Positions 34,370 through 47,153 are shown, counted from the first letter of the stretch. The stretch: 64,000 bases of DNA from Annona cherimola (GCA_030490835.1 CM059971.1:70388224-70452223), one strand, 5' to 3'. Notes: generated by a model not told the origin, from the sequence alone. A program made the numbers and translations.

Positions 34370-36224
34370 TTTTTTTGTCAAATAAAAAAGAACTTACCCT
34401 ATTAATATATAAATGGCATGCCCGGCGGGACCTCGGGATCCCGGGCTTCTTGAAATATATATATTATTATTTTTTATCATATAAAAAAGAACTTACCCTA
34501 TTAATATATATATATAGCACGCCCGGCGGCACCCCGAGATCCCGGGCTTCTCGAAATATATATATTATTATTTTTTATCATATAAAAAAGAACTTACCCT
34601 ATTAATATATATATGGCACGCCTAATGGCACCCGAAGGAATCCCGGGCTTCTCGAAATATATATATTATTTTTTTTATCAAATAAAAAAGAACTTACCCT
34701 ATTAATATATAAATGGCACGCCTGGCTGGACCCCGGGATCCCGGGCTTCTCGAAATATATATATTATTATTTTTTTGTCAAATAAAAAAGAACTTACCCT
34801 ATTAATATATATATAGCACGCCCGGTGGGTCCCCGGGAACCCGGGCTTTTGGAAATATATATGTTGTTATTTTTTTGTCATATAAAAAAGAACTTACCCT
34901 ATTAATATATATATGGCACGCCCGGCGACACCCTGGGATCCCGGGCTTCTCGAAATATATATTATTATTTTTTTGTCAAATAAAAAAGAACTTACCCTAT
35001 TAATATATAAATGGCACGCCCGACGGGACCTCGGGATCCCAGGCTTCTCGAAATATATATATTATTATTATTTTGTTAAATAAAAAAGAACTTACCCTAT
35101 TAATATATATATATATGGCACGCCCGGAAGGTCCCCGGGAACCCGGGGTTTTTGAAATATATATGTTGTTATTTTTTTGTCATATAAAAAAGAACTTACC
35201 CTATTAATATATATATGGCACGCCTGGCGGCACCCTGGGATCCCGGGCTTCTCGAAATATATATATTATTATTTTTTATCATATTAAAAAGAACTTATCC
35301 TATTAATATATATATATATGGCAAACCCGGCAGCACCCCGAGATCCCGGGCTTCTCGAAATATATATATTATTATTTTTTTGTCAAATAAAAAAGAACTT
35401 ACCCTATTAATATATATATATATATATGGCACGCCCGGCGAGACCCGGGATCCCGGGCTTCTCGAAATATATATTATTATTTTTTGTCAAAAAAAAAACT
35501 TACCCTATTAATATATATATATATAGCACGCCCAGCGGGTCCCCGGGAACCCGGGCTTTTTGAAATATATATGTTGTTATTTTTTTGTCATATAAAAAAA
35601 ACTTACCCTATTAATATATATATATGGCACGCCCGGTGGCACCCTGGGATCCCAGGCTTCTCGAAATATATATATATTATTATTATTTTGTCAAATAAAA
35701 AAGAACTTACCCTATTAATATATATATATGGCACGCCCGGCGGGTCCCCGGGAACTCGGGCTTTTCGAAATATATATGTTGTTATTTTTTTGTTATATAA
35801 AAAAACTTACCCTATTAATATATATATATATATGGCACGCCCGGCGGCACCCGGGATCCCGGGCTTCTCGAAATATATATTTTATTATTTTTTTGTCAAA
35901 TAAAAAAGAACTTACCCTATTAATATATATATGGCACGCCCAGCGGGTCCCTGGGAACCCGGGCTTTCCGAAATATATATGTTATTATTTTTTTGTCATA
36001 TAAAAAAGAACTTACCCTATTAATATATGTATATATATGGCACGCCCGGTGGGACCCCGGGATCCCGGGCTTCTTGAAATATTTATATTATTATTATTTT
36101 GTCAAATAAAAAAGAACTTACCCTATTAATATATAAATGGCACGCTCAGCGGGACCCCGGGATCCCGGGCTTCTCTAAATATATATATATATTATTATTA
36201 TTTATCATATAAAAAAGTACTTAC
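34370..36224. repeat. Minisatellite array, about 18 units of about 100 bp (left part)
   Basis: Each unit has three parts: an AT-rich TATATATTATTATTTTTT stretch, the conserved AAAAAAGAACTTACCCTATT, and a GC box of the form GGCACGCCCGGCGGGACCCC followed by GGGATCCCGGGCTTCTCG. I count 18 GC boxes. Two variants alternate: one with GGGATCCCGGG, and one with GGGAACCCGGG plus ATGTTGTTATTTTTTT (for example near 34830, 35130, 35540 and 35745). The array is cut at 36225 by the Athila-like element and resumes at 61008. Periodic open frames through it are a by-product of the repeat. Confidence 0.93.
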
Positions 36225-38731
36225 AGATAAGCCTAAAAATTTTCATTTATTTTCATATTAAATTCACGTTGTTAAATATTAAAATATTAATTAAATACAT
36301 GTTTTAAGTGGAATTTCATGAAAATCATATTTTTAATAGAATATATGATTTTGCTATAAAATGGGTCATTTTGCAACATTCTTGAAAATATAAAATTATG
36401 ACTCAAACCCCTAGAAAATTTTAATGTTGAAATGTATATTAGCTTATTAATATAATTTGGGCAAATTTATAAAACCATTTGATTGGAAAAATCATAAATA
36501 TATAACTATAATTATATTTTAAAATACGGGGAATAAAGTAGACTAAAATATTTAGATGATAATATCGAAATTATTTATCAATGAATTAATATTTAAATTC
36601 GTACTTAAAATACATTGCAGGAACACCGGATTTTCATGCACCACCGCAGCACATGTTATGGTGCTCCATCTTCCCCAAAACGGCAGCGAGCAGCCCGTCT
36701 TCTCCAAGCTGGAAACCCATTTTTCCGACCAGCAGCATATTGCAGCAGCCTATCTACAACATCCTCCCACCCCAAATCAGTGCTCCTGCCCCATCTCCTT
36801 TGATTTCGGTCAAATAAGAATCCAGCCCCTTTGATTTCAGCAATTAGCAGCACCAAAACAAAATTAGTTGCCTCCTCTGCATCCTGAAACCAAGCAAGGC
36901 AATCGTTTGAGCGGCAGGCTTCCGCCAAAGCTTGGGGTGAATTCGCGTCTCCCCACTCTTGATCTTTCTTCGAATCTGTTCGAAGGTGCCAAGTCTCTTC
37001 GTCGGGGGTATCTTAGAGGAGGTTCTGCTCATCGATAATTCCCTGTCTGGCGAGATTTCTCCAGCTATTTCTACGACCAAGAAGCCTCAATTTTTGCACC
37101 ATAAATCTGCCGGTAATATGAAAACGACAGCCATCGCTACAAATCTCAAGCTGTCAATTTTCCCCCTTTCAGCCCCAACCAAAAAATCCAATAGCAGCAG
37201 AAATCCATCACCGAAAAATCGACAGCTACCCATCTTCTCTGTCCAGTAGCCATTTTTCGGTAAACCAAAGTAGCCTTCTTCACCGACAGCAGCCCTTCAT
37301 CGCTGCCAGTCTTCCACCCAAGTTGACCGCAACCCCTTCAGCTACGGCGATGGCAGAAAACCTGCCTCTGCATCTTCGATTTTCGACCAAACCAGATCAA
37401 AGCACGGCAGCGGCAAGCTTATGTTTCAGCATCAACAAATTCTACAGCTCGTCCTCCATCAAGGCACCCATCCGACTGGCAGCAGCTATGCCACACTCTG
37501 CATCAGCGATTAAACCGAGCATCCATTTTTTCCAGCTTCGGCAACTCCAAATCCAGCAGCCATGAAAATTTGAGTAGAGCAACACCAAACTCTTTTGTAG
37601 TTTCGGCAATTCGCAAACTGCGATTTCGCGAGCCATTAGCAGCTTTCAGTCCTAACCTATCACCAACCGAATGCCATGGATTTTGAAATCCAGCCGAGTT
37701 CCCACACGATCAACAGCCGGCCACCAAAATAGCAGATCCTTTAATAATGGAATCTCCAATCAGTAGCCTAAATTTAATTCAAGCAAATCTGCCAAGCACA
37801 AAACCACCCATTCAACATAAATGATTATAGCCGCTCGTAGGAGAAATTGCAATTGACCAACATTGTTCAGCAGAACCTTTTAAGCAGCAGTACCAAAGTG
37901 AAGAACCAATGTAAGGCAGCATAAAATGAAGGCAGCCAAAGCAGGCAACGGAATGAATCCCACATCGGATTCCAAGTCTAGCCAAGGGGGTTCTCTAAAA
38001 CTATAAAAGGGATCCCTCCACTCATCCCAAGGCACTACAATACACTCTCCCGTCACTTGAAGTGGGGGCCATTTAGGTGGGACCTTTGCCAAGTGAGAAA
38101 AAGCTCCAAGGGTTTGGATTGCGTCTCAAAAGAGTGGTTTTTCGAGCAAGAATTGGGGTAAATAAATTTTCTGTTAATTATAATTTTTTTCTTTAATGCT
38201 TTGTAGTTGTTAATTTTAGATTTGTAATATTTAGCCTAGATTTAACGTTTTATGCATTGTAATTTTTAAATTAAATTTAATGCAATTTTCATTCCTGTTT
38301 TCGTAGATTAAATTTTACTTCTATAGTCTTTTAATTACTATCTTAATTTAGATTTAATTTTTAGTTAATTGTAATTTCTCCTTTCCTTTCTCTGTCTCTT
38401 TCTCTCTCTTCTTTATTTGCTTTCTCGTTCTTCTTTCTCTCTCTTTCTAATTCTCTTTTCTTCCATATCTAATTTCTTTTCTTTTTTTTTTCTTTCTAAT
38501 TTCTTTTCCCTTATATCTAATTTCTTTCTCTCTTCTCTATACCCTCTTTCACTTTTCTCTTTTATTCTGCCTTAAAATAATTCAAAATTATATAGCCTCT
38601 CCGTGGATTCGACCCGACTCACTGTTATTCTACACTATCACCCGCAAAGTGGTAGCTTTAATGTGTTTTGGTAAATTTTAATTAAATTGGTGATCACAGT
38701 GCTCTTAACGACAAGCACTTGGTGCGCATCA
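36225..38731 (+). repeat. Athila-like 5' LTR
   Basis: Matches the 3' LTR at both ends (GATAAGCCTAAAAATTTTCA at the start, CAAGCACTTGGTGCGCATCA at the end). The first dinucleotide is AG where the 3' copy has TG. A TATA box (CTATAAAAGG) lies at 38001-38010, followed by CT-rich leader sequence at 38385-38560. Frames inside it (for example 36556-37565) are not supported as genes. Confidence 0.9.
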
Positions 38732-38737
38732 AGTTTT

Positions 38738-38755
38738 TGACGCCGTTGCCGGGGA
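38738..38755 (+). other. Athila-type primer binding site
   Basis: TGACGCCGTTGCCGGGGA lies 6 bp after the LTR end. It differs by one base from the Athila-type TGGCGCCGTTGCCGGGGA site. Confidence 0.85.
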
Positions 38756-39380
38756 GGCATGAAATTTTGAATTATTTTCCTTAATGATCTGAATTTTTCT
38801 TTATTAAATCTAATCTTGTGTTGCTTTGTTTCATGTTAACTACTATGCTGTTAGTTTAATATCATTGCTTTCCTATTGATCATCACTCAGTTTATTTGTT
38901 ATCTGTTTTCTTTACTTTAAATTGAAAAAAATGATATATTAAATTTTATCAATATTTGTACACATGTACTAACTGCTAATTGCGTCTAATTAAGATACAT
39001 GTGTGCATTTGACTAACTCGCATCATCTAAAAGCCTTAACGTTTGCATCTCCCTTCTTTAACCCCCATGTCTACACCTTTTTATGTTTTTCCATTTCTGA
39101 TCTTGAACCCCTTTTCTACACTGTTTACATTTTACTTTTACACGTTTAACTTCTGCCATTAACTCGCATCATATCTAACCAGCTAACTCACTAACTCGCA
39201 TTTCATATTTGGTTGTGCATTTATACATTTTGAAAAAAAAAACTTTGTATCTCATACTTATATTTTTTTCTTTCCTTGGTGTATGCATATTTTATTTTTT
39301 TCAATTAATTCATAGTTATATATTGTTGAGCTTGCCTTACTTTTTTTAGGCCCATTTGCCGGCTCATCATAGTACGCAAA

Positions 39381-39411
<31 letters not shown>

Positions 39412-39428
39412 TATAATTTTAATGATAT

Positions 39429-42130
39429 ATGCATGGTAGGAGATCTTTAAATCCTGAGTTGATTAAACCAAACCTTGAAATTGAAAGATTCCTACATCAA
39501 CTAAGAAAATCACAAAAGTATATAATGGATCAAAATCAAATGTTAGAAATTAATAATCCTGAACCTGATCCTCCTAAACAAATGAAAGAATATTTCATTC
39601 CAACCAATTATAATCCCTCTTCTTGCATTCAACTACCTCAAACGCAAGCCAATCAATATGAAATCAAACCAAGAACCATCCAAATGCTTCCATCTTTTTA
39701 TGGAAATACTAATAAAGATCCTTATAAGCATTTAGACTAATTTTTAGAAATTTGCTCCACAGTAAAAATACAAGGTTTCTCTGATGACGCTCTCAAATTA
39801 AGGCTTTTTCCATTTTCCCTTAAAGATAAGGCTAAGTATTGGTTAGGTACTCTAAGTAGACCTATCACTACTTGGAATATGATGCAACAAGAATTTCTAA
39901 AAAAAATTTATCCTATAGGCCGAACCAATACCATGAGAAGAGCAATTACCCAATTTTTCCAAACACCTGGGGAGCAAATCCATGAATCCTGGGAAAGATT
40001 AAAAGAATTGTTAAGAAAATGTCCACATCACGGGTTATCCAAATGGCAGATTGTCCAAGCCATTTATGAGGGATTAGCTTATCATTATAAACAAATGGTA
40101 GATGCATCATGTGGAGGAGCATTTATGAGTAAGAGTGAAGATGAAGCATATGACTTATTTGAAATGCTTAGTGAAAATTCCATAAACCATGCTTCATTAT
40201 CATCATATGAAAAAAATATGGGCTCATCTAAAAATGCAGGATTATATGAAGTTAAAAATTATATGGAACCTAATCCAATAATAGATATAAACTTTATAGC
40301 ACAAAAATTAGAAAAATTAGAAAAAATGGATGAGCTAACACAAAAAGTAAATCAAATGTGAAATAATCAACTTCCACCTTGTCCATATCCTAATTTTCAA
40401 TCGCCTTAAGAAGTTTGTGCCTTGTGTTCAAGCCCAACACATCCTGTAAGTGAATGCCCCACTGCAGCTTAACTCCCACCTTTCATCCAAGAGCAAGTGC
40501 AGGCAGCTCAAGGATTTTCCAAATCAAATAATGATCCATACTCCAACACTTATAATCCAGGTTGGAGAAATCATCCTAATTTTTCTTGAAAAAATCAAGC
40601 TCAACACCAAGTTGCAAATCCCTCTACTTCACACTTTCTCAAACCACCAACACAAAATTACTACCAAAATCAACAACCGCAACATAATTTTCAGACTAAT
40701 GCGTACTCAAAAGGACCACAAATTGAGTCACAAGTCAATTATTCATCAAACTACCAACCATCTTCTCCAGCTAATGATGTTAATGACAAATTTGCAGAAT
40801 TAAAACAATTTTTCCAACAATCTATATCTAAGTTGGAAAGTCATGTGGGTCAATCAATATCGAACTTAGAAAACCAGATAGGTCAGATAGCTGAAGCAAA
40901 CAGAAAAAGAGAGGTAGGACACCTACCTAGTCAACCAATACCCAATCCAAGAAATTATCCTCCCGGTTTTCAAAATAAACCAGGTATATTAAAAAACCCA
41001 CAATTTGAAAATGCAAGAGTGATTTCTACGTTAAGAACTGGTAAAATCTTAGAAGACCCATATAGATCTAGAGTTGTTAATGAAAATTCTGGTCAAATGA
41101 AACAAAAAGAAATTTTAGAGGATGACGAAGAATTAGTAGAAACAAAGTTGAGGGGAGAAGATAAAGGGAAGGAAATAATAGATGAAGACCCCAGTAAATA
41201 TCAACCTGTAGCCCCTTTCCCAAGTGCCTTAAAAGCTAAATCTGCTAGTAAACAAAAGCTTGCACAAAATGAGGAAATGATGGAATTGTTCAAACAAGTT
41301 AATATTAACATTCCTCTTATTGATGCTATCAAACATGTTCCAGCCTATGCAAAGTTCTTAAAAGACCTTTACACTCAAAAGAGAGAACCTCGTTTCGCCC
41401 CTCAAAAGATGATGCTCCCAGTAGAGGCGAGTGCAGCAATTTTGGATAAACTTCAACAAAAATTACAAGATCCTAGTACTCCACTTATTTCTTGTGACAT
41501 AGGCGGAATAACATTTGATAAAGCACTTTTAGACCTTGGGGCTAGTGTTAATCTCTTGCCCACTTCTGTTTATGAAAAATTTAACATGGGAGAATTAAAA
41601 CCTACTTCAGTCATTCTACAACTTGCAGACAGATCAGTAAAAACCCCACGAGGACTTATTAAATATGTTATAATAAAAATTAATGATTGTTATTTCCCAG
41701 TGGATTTTCTTATTCTTGACATGACCTCAAATTCAGAGCTAAACAATGCACCAATCATTTTAGGGCGCCCATTCTTGGTCACAGCAAAAGCTAATATTAA
41801 TTGTGAAACTGGTATAATGGATATCTCATTTGGAGGTGAAAAATTCAGAATTGATATTTTTAAAGCTTCTAAGTACCCAAACTGTGATGAAGGATGTCTT
41901 ATGGTTGATATTATTAATGATTTGTCAAGCTTCACTCTAAATTTTGAACATGATTTCATAAACGAGGTAGATGCTTTAAATGGTTGCCCTCCGTCTTTTA
42001 ACAATTGGAATACTGTTGAACCTTTACCAATTTTGCAATCTCATCCATCACCTCCCTCTATTGAGTCACCACCACAAGTTGAGCTTAAATCCCTACCTAC
42101 CTCTCTTAAGTATGCATTTTGGGTCCTAAT
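39429..42130 (+). pseudogene. Athila-like gag-protease, broken
   Basis: One frame carries the whole region but with stops at 39738, 40359, about 40408, about 40468 and about 40588. The gag core has FFQTPGEQIHESWERLKELL and CPHHGLSKWQIVQAIYEGLA (retrotransposon gag family). A zinc knuckle of form C-x2-C-x4-H-x4-C lies near 40420-40460. The longest open part, 40833-42146, includes an aspartic protease with active-site DLGASVNLLPTSVY (DLGAS in place of DTGA/DSGA, as in many Athila elements) and LILDM. A single-base deletion at about 42118 puts the reverse transcriptase in another frame. An AT-microsatellite precedes the start at 39380-39415. Confidence 0.88.
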
Positions 42131-42943
42131 CAAACACTACCATTAGTGATAGCCTCAAATCTAACTATAACTCAAGAAAAACAACTTGTTGATATTCTTA
42201 GAATGCCTAAGAGTGCTATAGGTTGGTCAGTGGCTGATTTGAAAGGAATTAGTCCATCTATTTGCATGCATCACATATACTTAGAGGAAAATGCTAAACC
42301 AAGTAGAGAAATGCAAAGAAGACTAAACCCCATTATGAAAGAGGTAGTGAAAAAGAAAGTTGTCAAATGGCTTGATGCAGGAATCATTTATCCAATTTCT
42401 GATAGTAAATGGGTAAGCCCAACCCAAGTCGTACCAAAGAAATCTGAACTCACAGTAATAAACAATGAAAAAGGTGAAGCAGTACCTACTAGATTGACCA
42501 CAGGATGGAGAGTTTGTATTGATTATAGAAAATTAAATGTTATGACTAAGAAAGATCATTTTCCACTCTCATTCATTGATCAAATCCTAGAAAAATTAGC
42601 AGGTCAAAAATACTTTTGTTTCCTGGATGGATATTCAGGATACAATCAAGTTGCCATTTATCCAGAAGATCAAGAAAAGACCACCTTTACTTGCCCATAC
42701 GGCACATTTGCATTTAGGAGAATGTCATTCGGGCTATGCAACGCACTGGCAACCTTTCAAAGGTGTATGATGACAATCTTCTCAGATATGATAGGGGAAT
42801 TTCTTGAAATTTTTATGGATGATTTTTCACTTTTTGGTGAGTCATTTGACATTTGTTTGGAAAATTTAGAAAAAGTACTAAAAAGATGCATAGAAAAGAA
42901 TCTAGTACTAAGTTGGGAAAAAAGTCATTTTATGGTTAATGAG
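42119..42943 (+). pseudogene. Athila-like reverse transcriptase, first part
   Basis: Ty3-type reverse transcriptase with VVPKKSELTV, RVCIDYRKLN, FPLSFIDQILEKLAG, FRRMSFGLCNALATFQRCMM and the catalytic FMDDFSLFG. It is open for 275 codons. It stops where the hAT-like element begins. The sequence after the 8-bp duplication at 54850 continues the same protein ([10 protein letters not shown]), so the break is caused by insertion. Confidence 0.9.
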
Positions 42944-43538
42944 TAGGGGTGCAACTTGGTACCGGGTCGGTCCGAACCCGCCCGACCCAACCCAATACCA
43001 AAACCAAAAATGGGTTTTATTTTTTAGATTTTTTTCAAAATAGACCCGGTTTCAACCCGCCCGTAAAAACCCGAAACCAAAACTGGGTTCGCATCAACCC
43101 GGTACCAAAACCCGACCCGGTTCGAACCCGGTGTAATTTATATAATTTTTTCATAAATTATACATGTTTTTTAGTTTTTTTGGAACTTTGGAGGCATGAA
43201 TTCATTTGAATTTTGAATTTGTTTAAAAATGGATGTAAACTTATTTAAACTTGAGATTTGTTTATATTGTCATTTTAAATTTGGATTGCACTTAAATTAG
43301 ATTGGAATGTTGAACCATTATTCTTAGTGTATTTAGATTTAGTTGTTTTGAATAACTGTTATGTGGATTATGTTTGAATTTGAGTTGGCATGATAAATCT
43401 ATTTCATATTATACTTTTTGTTAGTATGAGAAATCTGTTAGGTTGAATTTCATATTGTAGTATAAATATGATTCATATTTTAAGTTTATTGGTATGACAA
43501 GTGGTCAATTTTTATTTTAGCAATTTGTATGATAAATA

Positions 43539-45249
43539 TGTTGGTCCCGAGTTGATGGCCTAACCCAAGAGGGGAGGGGTGAATTGGGTTCTTTAAAATT
43601 TCTTTTGTAAACTTAAAAATCTTAACCCCTTGAAAAGGTTAATCCCCTTTTTAAGCAAATGGAGAGCAAATAAGATAAAGCAGTAAAAATAAGTAGAACA
43701 CAAGATTTATAGTGGTTCGGGCAAACCTTCCCTACTCCACTCTTCCAAGCTCACACTCCGTTGTGACTTGGGTTCCACTATGTATTCCACGAATACACTT
43801 AGAGTCACCGCTCTCTTCTAGATTCAAAGCTCTAGGGGGCATAACAACTAGAGCCACTTGCTCTCTTCTAGATTCAAAGCTCTAGGGGGCATATACAACT
43901 AGAGCCACTTGCTCTCTTCTAGATTCAAAGCTCTAGGGGGCATATACAATCACTTGCACAAGTAGGTGATGAGTCTCACTCCAATCACACCCTACTTTGC
44001 ATATACTTGATCTTAGCTACCCAAGCTAAATCAAGATTTATACAACAAGACAATGAAATAAATGAAACTACACTTTACAGATTTGTGTAGGCAGATTGAG
44101 CTCGAGGAAGAAATCAAAGGCAGCTTGGATGATGATCGTTGAAGCAACTTGCAGTTTGAAGCTCTTTCTTCCTTTGAATCACTCAAATATGGAGAAAAGG
44201 AATTTGAAAGTCTTTCTTGCACTTCTTTTCTCTCTATGATCCTTAGTGTAGTGTGTATTGTCTCTTCTCACGTTCATTTGAATGTCTTTTTATAGAGTGA
44301 GAAAGATTGGAACGTTGTAGGAGTGGTTGTCGCGCAATAAATGAACTCCAACGTTCAAAAATTCGAACGTTATACTCCAAGTCGAAGATGGAGTCGACTT
44401 GGCCTGCGACTTGATATCCAAGTCGCACCTGGAGTCGACTTGGCCTGCGACTCCAGTTCTTCCAGATTCCAAGTCTGAGTCTTTGGTCGACTTGGCTTTG
44501 GACTTCGACTCAAGTCGATCCTGAAGTCGACTTGACTTGCGACTTGACTCGACTTTTGCTGGAAATGCTTTGAGCTTCTTTTGATCTGCTTTTTCATCCT
44601 TGGTTTTCTTTCTTTTGAATAAGCTTGAGAACTTGTGGTTGACTTGATAGACTTGATTTGATGTTGATCTTGAATCCTTGCTTTGATCTTCGAGAACCTT
44701 GAGTTGTTCTTGAAAATGGTCCTTGCATCCTTTTTGGATTTGATTATTCTCAATTTGATCTTTTGGATAAGCTTGGAAATACAAACTTCAAGTCTGAAAT
44801 CCTCAAGTCGAAGTTGGAGTCGACTTGGTCTGCGACTTCGCCCAAGTCGCACATGGAGTCGACTTCGTCTGCGACTTCGCCATGTTCGTGAACCAGATTT
44901 CAGCGCTGGACACTTTTGGTCGTTTGAGGTCGATTCCGAAGTCGACTTCGTCTGCGACTTGACTACCCAAGTCGCAAGTGGAGTCGACTTGACTTGCGAC
45001 TTCACCTGTCAGTCCTTCCATTTTCAAATCTGTCCACCTGTGGCCATTCCAAGTCCCTAGAGAAGTCGACTTGGGTATCGACTTCGTACCAAGTCGAAGT
45101 CCGAGTCGACTTGGTGATCGACTTGGTCTCTTTGCTTTCCTTAAACACTTGGCAAACTTATTAGTATTCTTTTTAACCTCAAATTAGTTCTTGTTAATCA
45201 TCAAAACTTACACTTTGGTCAATTTTGTTTTGAGTCATTGTTTCCAACA
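43539..45249 (-). repeat. Sirevirus 3' LTR (minus-strand sense)
   Basis: 1711 bp, same as the copy at 52681-54391. It contains three tandem 50-bp units with CTCTCTTCTAGATTCAAAGC at 43810-43945, a TATA box on the minus strand (CTCTATAAAAAG, 44287-44298), and upstream of it the GTCGAC palindrome cluster (44380-45130). Confidence 0.95.
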
Positions 45250-45265
45250 ATCTCCCCCTTTTTGA
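45250..45265 (-). other. Sirevirus polypurine tract
   Basis: On the minus strand this reads TCAAAAAGGGGGAGAT, directly next to the 3' LTR. A second copy (TTGACAAAAAGGGGGAG) lies at 45575-45592, overlapping the end of ORF3. Repeated polypurine tracts are known in Sireviruses. Confidence 0.85.
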
Positions 45266-45587
45266 TGATTGACAAAACTACATTTGAGTTGATACCTTTT
45301 TGAGTATTTAAGCAAGTTCATGTAAAAAACAGAGCATTCAAACATATTACCATAGAAAGCAGAGCATATACATATTCATGAAAGCAGAGCATATACATAT
45401 TCATGACAGAGCATTATTTTCATAATTCACTCAAAATATTCATGTCAAGCATAAAACATCTTTCATGTATATCTGTTTCATTTTTACAAAATGCAATGAA
45501 AAACAAAATGAAACCTAGATACAAGTTACCCAACCCAAAACGAAAGGAAACTCTAACTCTTAAACCGATCTTTTCTCCCCCTTTTTG

Positions 45588-47153
45588 TCAATCAAGCAAA
45601 AATAACGATTTGATAAACTGAAATTGAGAGATTTGATATGGAATAGGTTTGATGGGACAATGGTGGGCCGAGGAGTAGACAAGAGAAGCGTGATCGGGAG
45701 TTGCCTCTCTATGAACTGATCCCGACTCGTAGGGATCAAGTTCAGGCATGGGTCTCTTCTTATGTCGGCCTGAGGCAAGATGGTAGCGGATAGTCCGCAT
45801 TTCCCGCTCGATTCTGTCTTGCCGGGAGTGCATATCCTCGAGCGCATTTAGAACGCCGGTGACAAGACTTGTCATCCGGTCTTCTTTGTAATCCATTTCT
45901 GCCCTCATTGCAACTATTTCTTCCTTTAATTCCTTTAGGGTGACCTCCTCAGAGGAGGTTGGAGGCACCCGTTCTCTTGCAGCAGACCCTTGTGGAGAGT
46001 AGGATCCGTGCGATGGTGGAGAAGCGGCCCGTGCCGGTGATGCTATGGGAGGTTGCTCCCCCTCAGCTTGTGCATCGTCGTCTCGCTCTTCTTCTGGAGC
46101 TTCCGGTCTAAGTTGAAGCACATTGATCTTCATTCTTTGGATGAGTGCTTTGTTAATGGCATTTGTGGTTTTGAGTACTTCGAAAGGCTCACCTTCAATA
46201 TCCACTTTGTAATGTTCAAGGATTTTTGTGATCCAGGTGCCATATGGGAGAACTCCTCGTGGATTTTCCTTTCTGGATGCTAGGGCTTCAAGAAATAACT
46301 TAGGTAAGCTTACCCTAACTTTGTTTGCCACTTTCCATAATATTTCCGCTTCTTGTGGATTTACTTGATTTCTTCCCCCGCCTTTTGGGTATATGCAGTG
46401 GGCAATTAGAAGTCTGAGTACCCGTAGCCTGGGTGATAGATCCATGTATCGAAGAAATCTAATTCCCGGATGATACTTGTTGCTCCGAGTGAGCTGGTTA
46501 TACATTTTATCCATTGTGAGATCTTCTGGTAAAGGCTCATTCACAAATGGGACTCCAAATATTTCTCCTAAATCAATCCTTGCTCCCTTCTTGCTTGGAG
46601 TTATCCCAATTCCAAGTTTGATTTCTACTCCCTTGACAAAAGTTGCATATTTTTCGTCATCCCATAGATAATAGAAAATCCGAGTAAGATCTGGATAAAC
46701 CTTTTCATCCTCTTTTAGCAACTTGGTCCATCCTTGAAAATCCAATAGATCTTCTATATCGGATTCATAATCTTTCAAAAATTTGAAATCTATAATCTTG
46801 GGTATAAATACCTTCCGTTCATAGAAGCTTTTGTAAAAACGACTGTGCTGGAGTTCGGTTTGGAAGTAAGTGGTAGGCATCTTCAATACTTGAGTTTTCC
46901 TAGCCGGAGTACCCCTTTTGCTTGCTCCAGATTGTGTACTCTGTGAGGTTTGGGCTTGTTGTTGACTAGGTGCTCGATCGGATGATTGAGTGGTTTGGAA
47001 TCGCACCCGTCTACCCGTAGAAGTTGATGGTTCTTCTCTGGCCCTTTTTGCCGGTGTCCTAGCTTTCCTAGGAACATCCTCTGCAGTATTGGATGAAGGT
47101 TGTGAGGGAACCCGTTTGGGGTATGGTTTTGAGACAGCTTTCTTTGGTGCCAT
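45588..47153 (-). CDS. Sirevirus third ORF, plant-transposon-protein-like
   Basis: An intact 521-residue frame downstream of pol in the same orientation. Residues 1-90 are basic and rich in Pro, Ser, Gln and Lys, with a possible nuclear-localisation cluster (KARTPAKRAREEP, about 30-42). Residues about 105-345 hold a conserved-looking domain (FYERKVFIPKIIDF, GWTKLL, FVKGVEIKLGIG, IFGVPF, WKVANKVRVSLPKLFLEALA) that resembles the family annotated as putative plant transposon protein (PF20167). A heptad-like region (about 400-465) may form a coiled coil. No signal peptide or membrane segment is evident, so an envelope role is not supported. The function is unknown. Its 5' side has a pyrimidine-rich leader and a GTCGAC cluster. 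Confidence 0.75.
   Translation of the reverse strand: MAPKKAVSKPYPKRVPSQPSSNTAEDVPRKARTPAKRAREEPSTSTGRRVRFQTTQSSDRAPSQQQAQTSQSTQSGASKRGTPARKTQVLKMPTTYFQTELQHSRFYKSFYERKVFIPKIIDFKFLKDYESDIEDLLDFQGWTKLLKEDEKVYPDLTRIFYYLWDDEKYATFVKGVEIKLGIGITPSKKGARIDLGEIFGVPFVNEPLPEDLTMDKMYNQLTRSNKYHPGIRFLRYMDLSPRLRVLRLLIAHCIYPKGGGRNQVNPQEAEILWKVANKVRVSLPKLFLEALASRKENPRGVLPYGTWITKILEHYKVDIEGEPFEVLKTTNAINKALIQRMKINVLQLRPEAPEEERDDDAQAEGEQPPIASPARAASPPSHGSYSPQGSAARERVPPTSSEEVTLKELKEEIVAMRAEMDYKEDRMTSLVTGVLNALEDMHSRQDRIEREMRTIRYHLASGRHKKRPMPELDPYESGSVHREATPDHASLVYSSAHHCPIKPIPYQISQFQFIKSLFLLD

Noticed and set aside
34345..36003. Long periodic open frames through the minisatellite (repeating MARPAGPR...GLFEIY-like peptide)
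   Set aside because: They arise because the unit length is near a multiple of three. No domain, and adjacent units shift frame freely.
36556..37636. Frames of 60-96 codons in the Athila 5' LTR
   Set aside because: LTR sequence without domain signatures. The matching region is deleted in the other LTR.
44031..45060. Open frames inside the Sirevirus LTRs (also 53173-54202)
   Set aside because: They lie in the LTR, mostly in the GTCGAC palindrome cluster. The Arg/Ser-rich translation is a product of the repeat.
45588..47153. Envelope-like protein as the identity of Sirevirus ORF3
   Set aside because: No signal peptide, membrane segment or fusion-like region. The domain resembles a plant transposon protein family instead.
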